Shown here in pieces: positions 1-13,900 of a stretch of 64,000 nucleotides of DNA. Origin of the DNA: Lanius collurio (Eukaryota; Chordata; Aves; Passeriformes; Laniidae); the NCBI GenBank assembly GCA_020086605.1, contig JACBWW010000050.1, forward strand, positions 1,193,907-1,257,906. The letters run 5' to 3'. Under the pieces are notes generated by a model. It was not told where the DNA came from. It did no database searches and saw only the letters and a list, made by a program, of their open reading frames with translations. A program made the translations under genes and the position numbers. Every line of letters begins with the position of its first letter. Within the stretch, counting starts at the first letter, position 1.

Positions 1-589
1 ATGGGGAAAAGTGGGTCCCTGTGCTGCCTGGGGGGGCATTCACCTGGGGGACTCTGGGGGCACTTCCCAGTCCCCAGAACTTAAATACAGTTGAAAATAA
101 AAAAATTGCCCAGGAGACAGTGTGTGTGACTTGGCTCAACAAAGCAGTGCTGATACTCAGGTACCTTCCAGGAGCAGAGACCAGGTCTGGATGAACACAG
201 TGGGGCTTTCAGCATCAATGTACTAATATCTGGAAGAATTCCAGGGAAAAAACTGACCAGATGGATGAATTACCTCCTTGGCATAATTCTGGTTGTTTTT
301 CTGCTCTTTTCTCTGAAAAGATACAATATAGAAAGAAATACCTGGGTCTTTCAGATCTCTCTCTGTGTGAATATTGTTCACTTAGATCTGTGGATACACG
401 CTGTGATAATGGGCTGATTATAGTGCTCTGCAATCTTTAAACACTGAGGAAATGGGGAAGGGAGTCAAACTGAAGTATTATTGCTTCTGTTGCTACTTGA
501 AATTTAAAGTTAATTAAATGCAAGGTGACTATGCTAAAGAATCAAAAACAGTTCAGGGCCTTTTTGCCTCTTTCTAGGCTGTTCTTTGG

Positions 590-704
590 AGCTATCTGAG
601 GCTTGGAGCAACCTGGTCTAGTGGAAGGTGTCCCTGCACATGGCAGGGGGTAGAGTAAATAATCTTCAAGGTCCCTTCCAACCCAAACCATTCTGAGATT
701 CTGT
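590..704 (+). mobile_element. CR1 LINE 3'-end fragment
   Basis: Matches the CR1 3' terminal pattern: a lead-in with gtggaaggtgtccctg, then ggtcccttccaacccaaacc and an attctgagattctg tail. Sense orientation relative to the gene. Boundaries are approximate. Confidence 0.8.
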
Positions 705-1136
705 TTGTTTACTTGCAGCACGTGGGTGCCCCTCTGCAGAGTACCAGGACAGGGGATGCTGCAGGACAGCACACCCTGCACCTTGGCGGGGTCGAGAGGG
801 AATTGGGAAGGCGATCACTGGGAATTTGGTAGCTAAGTAAGGCAACTGGCAAGTGAATAAGGCAAAATCACGTGTGAAGTTGATACTACTTTTTGATTAG
901 GTTCACTTAGTTGATGCCAAAAGAACAGATGAATGTGACTGGCTGATTGATGCTGAAGGCCTCTTTCTGTTTATTCCTCTTGAATATTTTGGTCTGTCTT
1001 TATGCTGTACAGCTCTGGTCTCACCTTGCTGTCTAAACAGGAACCTTTGTCACAGCTTTTCTGTTTGTGCAATTTTTCTTCTGAACTTCTTTCATTTGGC
1101 TTGTGAATAAAAGCATAAAATTGAATTGAATATTAA

Positions 1137-1620
1137 TTCACAGAATCCTAGAATGGACCATAAAGCCCATCTCATTCCACAGGCAGGGACACCTTCCACT
1201 ATCCCAGGGTGCTCCAAGCCCTGTCCAGCCTGGCCTTGGACACTTCCAGGGATCCAGGGGCAGCCACAGCTTCCCTGGGCAACCTGTGCCAGGGCATCAG
1301 CACCCCCACAGGGGGCAATTCCTTCCCAATATCCATCTAAGCCTGCCCTCTGGCATTGGGAAGCCATGTCACTCTATCCCTTGTCCCAAGTTCCTCTCCA
1401 GCTCTCCTGGAGCCCCATTAGGCTCTGGAAGGGGTTCTGAGGTCTCCCTGGAGCCTTTTCTTGTCCAGGTGAACACCCCCAGCTCTCCCAGGCTGGCTCC
1501 AGAGCAGAGGGGCTCCAGCCCTGGGAGCTCTGAAGCCCCCTGGGCTCTCTCCAGCAGCTCCACATCCTGATGTTGGAGACCCAGAGCTGGAGGCAGCTCT
1601 GCAGGTGGGGTCTCTTGAGA
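1137..1620 (-). mobile_element. CR1 LINE 3' fragment, about 480 bp
   Basis: Reverse-oriented CR1: starts at a degenerate cagaatcctagaatgg end and runs through ggcagggacaccttccact, ccttggacacttccaggg and agctctcctggagcccc to a caggtggggtctc segment. Small ORFs on both strands here are CR1 shadows, not genes. Confidence 0.88.
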
Positions 1621-4058
1621 AGCTTTACACACAATCTGTGTTGTTTAACAGGTTTCATTCTGTAGCCTTGAATGAGATGGGCACTGTAAGGAGCTTGTGC
1701 TTCTCCTTTCGTCTACGAATCTTCACCTCTGAGATACAGAGAACAAAGCAAAGGAAATTAAATGGACCTGACATACAAGGAAGCCCCTCTGCGTGCTTGG
1801 CTGGTCCCTGGTGTTTGGGCGAGAAAACAGGATGGTTAATTGGTGGCAAATGGGGCCTCACTGATTTTAGTCAATATCTTGATTATTACAGCTGTGTATA
1901 TTGACTTTTTTCTAAAAGTTTTATTACAAACTAAAATTTCTTTCATCTTCTGCTCACATGATAATATTGTGCAAAAATGTTGGCATGGACAGTGGTATGT
2001 TGCCAAAGCATGATCTGTAGTTGCCATCAAGAGCCAGTTTCCTTATCCCAAGAGGAGACCTTTCTGTGACCAGAGCATGCAGAATACCCCCAGCATCTCT
2101 TGGCAGGATTTCAAACCAAATAAAAATAGCTGAGCCAGCTGTGCAAATGATGAATCACTTGAGGACAGGTCTGTAATGTGTAGCCATTTCTGGCTCCTTT
2201 CTGCCCACTTGTATCTGGATTCAGTCCTGGTACTTCTGGAACTATGCCTCTGCCCTGCTCTGGTGCCTTTCCTCCAGGAGCTCAGAGGCTTCAGAACTGT
2301 TACACAACATTGTAGGGACTTTTCAGGACCCTGCAGTTTTTAATAAATTTAGAAGTGAATAACTAATGACCTTGGGGAAGGTTAATGGGTATAGATTTAA
2401 GAAATTAAATGATAAGGCATTATCTGTATTTGTGTTTATGATTTTGCAACTGTGTGCAAACTGGCTGCAGCTTATTACTGAATTTCTTCCTTGGCAGTGA
2501 AGCATACACTGTTACTGGTCCAGAAACCCCTTATAAGCTCACATGTTAGGTAATGCTGGAAAACAGAGGCCTCTCATCCTGGCAAGTCACCTTTCTGCTC
2601 CCCTGAGGTCCCCAGGTCCCACAATGCAGCAAAGAGTCCTCCTCCAAACACTGTAATTCTTTTCAAAGTAGAGGGTTTATGTACTTAATAGTGGCATGCA
2701 GGTAAGTTTGCATGAAACACTAACAGCTGTGAATTAATCACAAATCACAAAATGTGGTCAGTTAAGTTTGGGACTTGTATTCTGATGGTGCACCTGTATT
2801 TCAGGACTAATATTTTCCATTGGAGCCTTGGTCTCCTGTTTAGCAGCAAGATGTACTGCAGAACAGATCCTTCCATAGTCACAGTGCTTGTGATTCCCTT
2901 CCTTGCAGCTGCAATGTGGTGCAATTAGTCCCTATCAGCAGGTGAAGCTGGACCTGCAGAGGCACAGACATGTTGGGGCAGCAGAGTGGCTCAGTTGATA
3001 ATGCCCACAGGCTTGCCAACCTGTATTTCACAAACTTGCGCTGTTTCTGATACATCTTTCCCTGTAAGAGGGGAAAAGATTTCCTGCTGTCCTTTTCTGT
3101 GGTCTTAGTTTGATGTTTGAGCATTTGAAGAACCATTTAATAACTCATTATCTCACCTTCTGTCAGTCACTAATCCCCCTCTCTGTGCTGAGATCATGGG
3201 GAGGAAGATTGTTTTCCAAGATTTGTGTTTTAATGCCATTTGCTTTAAACCTGCTGCCTGAACCCAACATTGTCTCTGCCCTGCAAGAAGGCAGAATTTC
3301 CCTTGGCTCTCCTAGGAGCAATACAGTGTTCTCTTTCCAGACCAGAACACTGTGTTTTTTATTGAGCGGCTTTTTAAGTAAATGGTGTTACAACACAGGA
3401 TTTGGACGGTAATCTTCCTCCCAGCAATGATAAGGAAAAGAGCATGGTATTAATTCTTCCAGAAAGGGCTGTGTAGTGGTGTCGTGTTCCTGTATATGAC
3501 ACTCTGACTGGAAAGGCTGATGCTGTTCACCTGTGTAGCATGACCCCTACCTGGTCCTGGATGGATTACACCACTCATAAATAGGTGCTGTGTGCTGGCT
3601 CTTACACACACTGCTCCTTAGCAGCCACTGAAACATGCCCAGCATCACCTGGGCCAGTGGGATGGGGTAATTCCCACCAGAGCCAAGGAAAAAGGGCTGT
3701 GCAGAGCAGCCCGAGATGTGAGGTACCTCTGCGTTCCATGTGTGCAGCCTCTTGGACTTCCATGAATGGGAGAGGTGGGCTTAGGCTTTTGTCCTGTGGT
3801 TTCTCCAGGAATGAGCAGCCACAGAGGAATTTGTATCAACACAGGGAGTGGGGAGCAAAAGGCAAAAGCTCCAAAGATGAAGACTGGTGGTACTTACTTC
3901 GTAGCAGCTTGTTTCATGTCTCAACTAACTTTTTATCCACAGGGTGGTTCTTCTTCTTGCCAAAGTAAGACAAACTCATACATACCATTAAAAGTGTCTC
4001 TTGCCAAAGTGAACTGTTTTAGTGGTCATTTTTAATTGAGGAAATCTGCCTAAGGATT

Positions 4059-4198
4059 ATGGAATCACAGAGTGGTTTATGCTGGAGACACCTTTAAGCC
4101 CACCCTGTCCCAGCCCCTGCTATGACAGGCACACCTTCCACTATCCCAGGTTACTGCAAGCCCCATCCGCCCTGGCCTTGGACACTTCCAGGGATAGG
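4059..4198 (-). mobile_element. CR1 LINE 3' fragment
   Basis: Begins ggaatcacagagtggttt and ends at cttggacacttccaggga. Antisense to the gene, truncated at its CR1 5' side. Confidence 0.82.
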
Positions 4199-4440
4199 GA
4201 GTACACAGTCTTTCTGGGTTAAAAATGAATTAATTCTGTTGAGTTTACCATATACTTTTCTAGTGAAAACACCCCTAAAATCCATAACATCCTTTGCAAT
4301 TGTTAACGCTGCAGATTCACTTCTTTTCCACATCTGTCTGCATGTACATTGTGACTTTCATTCTTATCCCAGATTACAGTCTGATAATTGACCTACCTGA
4401 AGGTTTGTGGGCTTTAGTGTCCAGCAGTCTGAATAAATTT

Positions 4441-4532
4441 CATAGAATCACAGACTGGTTTGTGTTGGAAGGGACCTTAAAGCTCATGTTGTTGTGCCCC
4501 CTCCATGGGCAGGGACACCTTCCAGGTTGCTC
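4441..4532 (-). mobile_element. CR1 LINE 3' fragment, short
   Basis: catagaatcacagactggtt followed by ttggaagggaccttaaagc and gggcagggacaccttcc; antisense. It is a separate short copy about 240 bp after the previous one and 260 bp before exon 1a. Confidence 0.8.
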
Positions 4533-4794
4533 ATTGTCTAGTGTTTGTCAAAACTGGTTCTGGTGCTGCTTTTTTAACCACATCTCAGGTAGGCCGATAC
4601 CTGAATTCTGACCTAATGCCTGTTATAAAGGTGATTTATGCTGAGATTTGGTTGGCTGTGCCAGTGGAAACAAGTAGGCTCTGACCTTCATTGAGTTGAT
4701 TTCTCACCATAGAGCTATTTGAAAATGAGAACGAAGTGCTTGTTGTAACCTCTGTTTTCTAACAAGACATTTTTAATTGCCATTTTTAATTTAG

Positions 4795-4936
4795 AACCCC
4801 CAAGGCTTGTCATTTCACCCAAGAACCAGACTTTTAGAGAAGGCTCTGAAGTGTCCATCAGGTGTTCTGCCACGGGGTACCCAAAGCCAACAGTTGTATG
4901 GACACACAACGAAATGTTTATCACTGGCTCCAGCAG
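4795..4936 (+). CDS. HMCN1: HMCN1 exon 1a: Ig domain 1, N-terminal half
   Basis: Acceptor aatttag; a split Glu codon gives E-P-P-R. The first Ig Cys lies in IRCSATGYPKP and the core Trp in VVW. PKNQTF carries a sequon (NQT). Ends in phase 2 within the Arg of SSR, donor CAG|gtggga. This is probably the first Ig domain of the array, since no Ig exon is seen upstream. The following 389-bp intron holds nothing recognisable. Confidence 0.93.
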
Positions 4937-7900
4937 GTGGGACTTGGAGTTGTCTCCATTTATTTTAACATCATATGTGACAAATAAAGTTTGAATAGTG
5001 CCAAAATATTCTGCTACTTCCACAGGAGTCTCTGAGTTTTGGAAATAGTACCTCAATCTTTACAAGTCTTTAAGTGCAATTACCTCATCTCTAACAGAGA
5101 AACACTTCAGCTCTCTTCTCCAGGATTTTTTACAAGATTAATTCATGTACTTTTCAGAAAATGTAGTGCTAGATCAAATAGTACTAATAGACTTTATCAT
5201 AAGGAAAAAAAACCCCAGAAACACCTATTTATAAACCATCTGTTTGTGCCACTGTAGCTGCTTGGAGTGTGGATATAACCATTGCTCTTTCTAATCATTT
5301 TGGTTGGTCTCCTGTGTGTTCCCAGGTACAGAATGACCCCAGAAGGCACCTTAATCATAAGAAGAGCAGTTCCCAAAGATGCAGGAGTTTATGGTTGTTT
5401 GGCAAGTAACTCAGCTGGGACAGAGAAACAGACATCCACCCTCACATACATTGGTGAGAAAAATGATATAGTGAAATTAAAAAAAATAAATTAATTCATC
5501 ATTAGGGAGGAGGAGGTGTTAAAATAAGTAGAACTCTGCAGAACATACTGGTAGAATTTCAAAAACCTCAGAAGAGATGTTGAACAGCTCACAAATGTCC
5601 CTTTTGTTTTCTGTTCAAACCTGAGTAGTATTGTTAGATGTTATTTGGAGTTTGATGTTCTTTCTAAAAAGAAAGCTTTCTAGGTTAAAAAAAACCCCAA
5701 AACTGAGTCTTACTATGGGATAGACCACAGTAAAAGTGGGTCTTTGGAAAATAAACTGTGTTTCTATATCAAAATAGTATGTTAAAATATTGATAGAGAG
5801 TATTAAACTGTTTTATTACCAACATGTGGCCGGAAGAGGAGAATGACTCTTCATGTTTGTACTTTCTGCGTGGTGAAACTTTTCTGATTTTGTCTTTCAA
5901 TTTCCTGTACATTCTGCATATGATTCAGGAGCTCTGGACCAGACTTTACTTTTCCTTGTTTCCCAGTATTTATCTTTCACTTTAAAGTCTGTTTGACTTT
6001 GAATGCAGACATTCTTCCATGTAACAAGAGAAAATCAGAGTCTTTCATGGTTTATATCTTAAAAATTATCTATGCTTTGGACCAAGAGCTCATTTTTTTG
6101 TGTCTTGTTTCTTTTAGAGGGCCCAACATTGACCATAGTTCAGAGTGAAATTCTGGTTGGTCTTGGAGACACAACTGTTATGGAGTGTAAAACAACTGGA
6201 ATCCCAACCCCCCACGTGACATGGTTTAAAGGTGTGCTCATTGCTTGGTGATTGAGTCATTTATTTAGAACAATGATCTGGAAGTGACTTCGTTTCTCTC
6301 AAGAGCTTTATGTTGTATTCAACCAGTGACAGACCTGTGAAATTCTCTAAATCTAGAAGAAATGGCATTGACCTCTAGCACATTCACTATTTAAATATGG
6401 TGAATTAACACACTGTAGTGTAATTAATAATAATAGTAAAACAAAGCTGAGCCTCCTGTCTACTTAAATAAGGTTGATTCTTCTGTCAGGAAATGTTTAG
6501 CTTTATGCTACAAAAATCACAAAATATTTTTCTGTAGCCTTTTTTGTCCTGTTTTCATGTAGCCTCTAGTTAGGGAAGGAGAAATACAGCCTGACACACT
6601 GCCCTAGTGCTGACCTCTGCTCAGAGGTGCTTGGGTTTGTGTTTGTCCTGCAGAACCAATAAATAAAAAAGGATGTATGTATTTAATGTAGTAATGAATT
6701 TTTACTTTCAGTTGAGTGGGAGTCAGAGTTCTCATCTGCTGAATTCACAGAGCTATGTTGTGAACTAACTCAAACTTCAACACTGTTTTGTTTGCATAAT
6801 TTTTATAAATATAGGTATTTCTCATACTTGATGTAAACAGTTATATTGCCTTTTTCTGTCTGGACTTAGGTGACTTAGAGTTGAGGGCATCAGCATTTCT
6901 CATTATTGATACTCACCGGGGTCTTTTGAAGATCCAGGAAACACAAGAGCTGGATGCTGGGGACTACACGTGCGTGGCCACCAACGAGGCAGGGAGAGCT
7001 GCTGGCAAGATAACTCTGGATGTTGGCTGTAAGAGTTAAAACTTGCATGGGGCACACTCAGGTTACAGAGTTTCTGTACTGCTCAGGGGGTGGTGCCTTG
7101 GCTCCCCAGCATTTCTAACAAATCTGTGTGTGTGCTGGGAACACCTTTTGGTGCTGTTGGCTAAGCAGTTTCCTTGTCCCACTTGGACTCCAACTTGGAA
7201 TCACAAAATGGTTTGGGTTGGAAGGAACCTTAAAGCCCATCTGTTTCCAGCCCAGGGTTACTTCTTTTGCAAAGTGTAAAAGTTATTGGGAGGAAGAGAG
7301 AGGCACAGGAGGAGGAAGCTGTTCAAACCTCAACCTAACAAAATTCTCAAATAGCAAATTAATTACACAGACTTGAGTTACTATGTGAGGTTCTTGTAAT
7401 TTAGCCCTCCCTCTCCTCTTTCCCTAATTCTTTCCATCTGCCTGTAGCCTGACATACCATGTCCCCTCAAATGTTCCTGTCAGGCACATCCCCTTTCTGA
7501 ACAAGCAGCACTCTTTGCAGAAGGCAAGGAATTTAGCAATGCTGATACCTAAGGTATTTCTGGAGCTGGGACTGTTAGAAGAAAACCTGTGCGCAGGGGG
7601 ACATAAATTGAGGTCATCAGTGGTGTAAGAGAATGGGGTGGCTGTGTTGCAATGCTCACTTTGGGTGTGTGCTCTTTCCCCAGCTCCCCCCGTTTTCACG
7701 CAGGAGCCGGGGGACGAATCCGCGGATCTGGGCTCCAACGTGACCCTGCCGTGCTACGTGCAGGGCTACCCCGAGCCCAGGGTCACATGGAGGAGGCTGG
7801 ACAGGGCTCCCCTCTTCTCCCGGCCCTTTGCACTCAGCTCCAGCAGCCAGCTCAGGACAGGAGCACTGGCCATCCAGAGTAGGTAGACTCAATCTTCAAA

Positions 7901-10900
7901 GAGCAGAATTCCACAGGGAACCAAGACATTTGTGAGGCATTTAAGTTACTACATGACTCTATTAAATTAACTATGTAAAAAGACTGGATTTTTATCACAG
8001 ATCGGGTTTCTGATACTGACATCATTGCTGTTGACATGCAGTTCAGTTTGCCATGAGCTTGTGAATTCAGTTATGTTTTGTCATTGGCTTCACTCTTCTT
8101 CATGCAAATTATTGTATTTTTGTTGAAATACATTTGGGCTATGGTCTCCGGTACTGAGGAGCCATGAATTTTCATTTTTGGTGGGTTTTTTTGGTTTGGT
8201 TTTGTTTTTGGTGGTTTTTTTGGTTGCTTTTGTTTGTTTTGGGTTTTGTTTGTTTGGTTGTTCTGGTTTTTTGTTTTGTTTTTTTTAGCAAACTGGTTCT
8301 AAACTCACTGTTTACATCTGTCTTAATTTGGGTAATAATTAAAAGCTCCGCAAGTAGCTTTGTGATTCTGATTATTTTGGAGCATTTCAGTCACCCTTAT
8401 GCTAATTGATATTATTCTGTTTTCTTAATTAGTTTTTAATTCCTCTCTATATTGTCATTTCTTCTGTACTTGGTGACTGGTGGAAAGGAATGCTCTGTTT
8501 CAAACTGAGTGTTTGAAGGTGGCAGAGACAAAGACCCAGTGTCCATGTGGGGAGGGAGGGTCAGGCTGTCCATGAATCATTTCAGATGCTGCAGTCAGCT
8601 CTCTTTTCTCCCCCTGTAGATCTGTGGGTCAGTGATGAAGGGACTTATGTCTGTGAAGCTGAGAACCAGTTTGGAAGGATTCAGTCCCGGCCAGCCAGGG
8701 TCACAGTGACAGGACTGGGTAAGAGCAGTGCGTGGCAGTGGGAGCTGCTGGTGTTTGGGCAGCAGACAGGATGCTTGGGGGTTATGTCCTTACATGCTGA
8801 CCTATCTGTGTGCTGTAGTCATGGGTCATCCATACAAACTGAATTAGAAAATGTTTACATGGAATATTGTAATTGATTTCAGTGGATTTTGCTTGTAAGA
8901 ACACTTTTTTGACTGGCTGCACTAACTGGAATTAGGTCCACCTGCACTTTAAACATGGACCTTAAAGAAATGATTTATCCTATGGGGTTTTTTTTTATTC
9001 CTAAGTAAATTTATTGAGGAATGAAAAATCACCATAATGATGAATGCTAATGATGAGGTTCCTGCTACTTAATTAATCTTAAAAAAAAGGCAGCAGTGAA
9101 CGTGGTTGTGTCAATGTTGAGATAAGTGGAAAGGAATCAAGACAATAAATATCTGGCCTTGACCACAGAATCCCAGAATGGATTGGGTTTGAAGGGACCT
9201 TAAAGCCCATCTCATTCCACCCCCTGCCATGGGCTGGGACACCTTCCACTAGCCCAGCTTGCTCCAAGCCCCCTGCAGTGTGGCCTTGGACACTTCCAGG
9301 AATCCAGAGACAGCCACAGCTTCTCTGGGCACTCTGTGCCAGGAACTCACCAACTTCACAGGGGGCAATTTCTTCCCAATATCTCATCTAACCCTACTTT
9401 CTTTCAAATATCCGTGCTATTAAGGGCTTGGTTGTTACCTTAGTTGGACAATTGGCAATAAAAGGAAAATAATGCAAGGGAATGTGTACATTTGCATGAG
9501 GATAAGAACAGAGTCTCTCTGCTATCAAAGAAACCATTTGTTAAGTTCAGACATGTTGCAAGGGCCAGTAATACTGATAGTGTTTGATAGACATGGTTTT
9601 GCCTGTTTAAAATTATTATTTAATGCCCAGTACTTAATTTAATTTCCCAGATGTGTTCCTAGGCATGTTTGCTGTTGGCTTTTCACAGAATGTGCAAATT
9701 TTCTGCTGGGCTATGACCTGTCTTCTGATCCTTCCCAGTTTCATGCCCAATGGAATTACAGCTTACTTTTTCTTCTCTCCAATCCCACTACTACTGTTCT
9801 TCAGTATTTTGCCCAAGTTAGGAAAAATAATACATCAACTTGGTGCCAGGGGAACTTGGGTTCCCAGGGAAACCCTTGACCGGATCCAGTTTCAGCTGGA
9901 CAGCATCTTCCATTTGCTGCTATTCCTTAGGCTAAGGAGCACATGTATCTCCCCAGCTCCCCATCTTTCCTGTGCTACCCCACCCTTACATGTGTTTCTC
10001 TTTTTTTTCATGTCTTCAATTTAGTACTAATTTAATTTATTGCTTTACATGAATATATAAAATTTCCTAATAATTTCTTCTCGTTCTTAATTTTGTTCAA
10101 GTCACTCCTCTGATTGGAGCAAGCCCAGCCACGGCCAATGTCATTGAGGGCCAGCAGCTCACTTTGCCTTGTGTTCTCCTTGCTGGGAACCCCATTCCAG
10201 AAAGGAGGTGGATTAAAAACAGTGTGGTGGTAAGACTGCTTTGTTTCCTGTGAGATTTATTGGCAGAGGAAAGCTACAACTGACATCTCAAGGCATGATA
10301 ACAGCTTGGTTTAATTTAAAAAAGTTAATGTGATCACTGCCCATGCCAGGGAATTTTTGACCCTGAAGCACAGATGAGGGAATATGAGATGGCAGTGGGG
10401 GATGCAGAGGTCTAGAAAAGAACTTGGAACCGAAGTATTTGTGAATTATCCTTTTATTTTCTATTTTGCTTGCTTTCAAGGGGGTTTTTATGCATTTTTG
10501 TAGCTGATGAACTTCAGCCATGGATTCTGAATATGGGAATGCTAGTGGAATGGACCTACTAGAATGAGAAAAGAGGGTTTATTTATATAAAGGTACCAGA
10601 AAATTTCTGTAGATTTAGGATGTTTCAACATCTTACCTTTGCCTGTTGCTGATGGGCTGAGGTAAATACCAGTATCCCTGTTCCATATCTTCCTTTTTTG
10701 GTGGTGGTCTACTCAGAGCATGAAGGAGTGTGTTTTCTTTCCACCTTGGGAACATACCATTGCCAGTTCATACCTCCTGCAGACACAACTAGGTGGCCTT
10801 TAATGTCCCTTCCAACCCAAACCAGTCAGATTCTAGAAAAGTACTGTAGACGCCACACCTGGGTTGGTTGTGTGAATGAAACTTCAATTCTTTAATACTA

Positions 10901-13900
10901 AAGTTTCTGACTTTACCCTATGAAGCTTCTTTTTATCTTTGTTGCTAATTTCTCCCTAAAACCCTTCTCTGCACAGCTGGAATTAAAATATTGTAGTAAA
11001 ATGCCTAATTTATTGTCACAAAGCAGAACCTGGTACTACCTGACCCCTCTTCAGGTTTCCTGCTCAGTTTAGGTGTTTCTGGGAATCACTGGCTTTTCCT
11101 TAGGCTGTGCAAGGAGCACAGGCTGTAAGTTCTGTGAGGAATACTGGCAGGACCCTCCTTGTTGAGTTGCTAATTCCTCTCTCTAGTAGTGCTGGTTTCC
11201 TGTCATTGTAAACTGCTGGGAATAGCTGCACTCCAAGGAAAATGTTGGAGTAAGTTATATTTAGAGAAGAATTCAGCTGCTTCTGAGTGTGACTGGAACA
11301 GATTTGCTTTCTAACAACCCTTTATGAGGGAGGGCTGTGCTAACAAGCTCAGGGTATTTGATGTTGCTGTAGGATATAGAGCTCCTCAAGGGTTATGCCT
11401 GGATGAAAGTTACAATTCTCTTCCACAATGGTTTGCTTCAGAGCTAATCTATTTGATGGATATAGAAGTTAGAAGGTTTTGATAACCGTAAAGGAAAATA
11501 GTCTTGTGGAAGAAGTAATCATTGCACTCATCAATTACTGGAATAAACAATAAAAATGCAGTGAAATAATTGAGCTAAATTTGGGTTTGCTGCATTAAAA
11601 GCAGGAGTGGCAGCACAGGATGTGCTGTGGCAGAGCAGAGTGGCTCTTGCAGTTCTTAATTTCACTCCAGCAGTAAATACGAGGTGCTACTAAAACTCGT
11701 AAGTAAAATTAGCTTTGCATGAAAGATGGAAAGCAGGAAAAGCTCAAGTAAAGTTCTCCAGGAACACGTAATTTTTAACCGTGTGACATAGTTAAGCAAA
11801 GCCACAGTGCATCCCAAAGTGAGCACTGTCAGGGAGTGTTTTCCCAGTGAAAGGTTCCCTCTCTCCTTTGGCAGCTGGTTCCCAATCCCTACGTGAGCGT
11901 GCGCAGCGACGGGAGCCTGCACCTGGAGCGGGTTCGGCTGCAGGACGGGGGGGATTACACCTGCATGGCCAGCAGCGTGGCGGGCACCAGCAACAGCACC
12001 ACCACTGTCCACGTGTTTGGTGAGCAACAGGCCTGGCCCTCGTGCTCAGGGGCGAGCAAGGGGCAGCGCTGACCACAGCAGCTTTCACTGCTTTGCTGCA
12101 CTTACACCAACTTCCCACGTTTCCTCTTTTGTCATGATGCTACTCTGTAAAGTGTCACTGGGGGAGATTGGATCCACTGTGCAGGGAGGAGCTGTGTGAT
12201 CAGAACTGCTTTTCAAGTAAAATCAGATAAAACTATTTTGTGTTCACAAAAGATCCTCATTCAAAGGCTGGGCTGTGCAATCTTCATCTGGCTTAATTAA
12301 CAAACAGGTGCAAGTGGGAGTTTGTTGGGAAACCATGAGAAGTGCTGTCTGAATGTTTCATAACTGGGGTAAGGAAGCACAGCTCATGGGAGAATTAGAA
12401 TGAAAGAAAATGAATTATGAGTTTGGTAGAAGTCATGATTTGTTTGTTGTTTTTCATGTCATCCCCATTCTCCTCCCCCTTATTTTTTCTCTTTAATTAA
12501 AGCATACCAAAAACTGCACTGACAGCAAGACAAAGTGTTAGCATTCTGGTAACCCATCTGTGTTTCAGCTGAACATATTTGTGTTAACTCTGTGAGGCCA
12601 CAATCACTTCATGGTTTCTCACATGTTAAATTTTCTCATGTGTTAAATTCATAACGGGAGATTTATTTTAAGCTGCATTGAAGATGCTGAAACCTCCTTT
12701 TATATAAAGAATGATTATAAATTTTTAATACGGGCAAGTGCTCATAAGATCTTCCATGTCAACACTAGTTTTTTGAACGTTTCAGAGCTTGAAAACAAAA
12801 AGGAGTATCTTTGTATGTGTTTAGAAATATCTAGGTTTTGGTATTGAAGCCTTAAATCTTACCTTATTTTTCTGTTAGTTCAAAGGTGTCTGAGCTGAGT
12901 GAGGGAATTGAGGTCTTTGTTATCTCCTGTTACTGATTTTGAGAAGCAAAGCCTAAAATGTTGTCAGAGGATAATGTGACAAAGCCTTTCTGAAATAATT
13001 TCAGTTGGTGAAATACCTGCAGTTAGTTTAGAACTGTATGTGCATAATGCAGGGATGAGCTTATGGCTGGTAGGCTCTGTAGTGAATAGGGATTTATTCT
13101 GTCCTGAAAGGCTGGAAAGTGGCTCCTTTTCCATATTAGGGTTGGAGAAGAGGCTGAAAGGTCCCAAACCCTGCTTGCCTGTAAGAAGTAGTAATTGAAT
13201 ATAAGGATTTTATCATAATAGTTGTGCCCTGTTAAAATGTGTTCTTCATGTCTATAATATTTGCATGTGTTTGTAGTCCTGCCTGTCATTCAGCATGGAC
13301 AGCAGATATTCAGCACCATTGAAGGAATCCCAGTGACACTGCCCTGCAAAGCAAGTGGAGTTCCCAAGCCATCCATTGTCTGGTCCAAGGTAATCCCTTG
13401 CCTTTGAGCTGGTCACGCTGAAAGATGGGCTGAACATGTAATTTAGTTGATATAAAAACTATATTTGGAGAACATGGCCCAAAGCTCCAGTTATGAGGGA
13501 CCTGGAAATCTGTTTGTTCAGAGCTGCTTTTGTTTGTTAGAGCAGAACTTTTGGCTGTGGTCCTGCCACAGCTCAGTGTTCTATTCTTTGGCAGGGTTTA
13601 GGTTATCGCTGTATCTTTATGGGTTTTACACTTTAGAAATTGTTCCTGTTCCCATTGTGAGTTGGTAATTTGAATTTAGGCAGCCTGCCACAGATTAAGA
13701 GTTCATTGTTCTTGTGGAGCTCTGACATTTTCCTCTGAGCAAAATGTATTAAATAATGGCACTGTGGGGTTAATCCATGACTTTTCAGTCATGGCCTTGA
13801 TGAGATGTTCACTGAGGAGAACCTCAGCCTTTGAGTGAATTTGTCTTAAAGTCAGGCTTTTTTTTTTCCTCCATGAACAGGATAATTTCTGGTAGTAACA

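Larger units (their letters stand above)
1..4794 (+). other. Non-coding; probably the intron upstream of Ig domain 1
   Basis: I find no Ig-like exon or other recognisable coding segment. The stretch holds four CR1 fragments (listed separately) and otherwise unremarkable AT-rich sequence. The acceptor AG at 4793-4794 after a short T-rich tract ends it. A small exon of the region between the VWA domain and the Ig array could be hidden here, because I cannot recall that region well enough to exclude it. Confidence 0.6.

Noticed and set aside
1126..1658. Overlapping ORFs on both strands
   Set aside because: They fall in the CR1 3' region, which is non-coding, and are shadows of the repeat.
9653..10024. 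123-codon hydrophobic ORF in the intron before exon 4a
   Set aside because: Its hydrophobicity comes from T-rich intron sequence; no domain, and no splice relation to the neighbouring exons.
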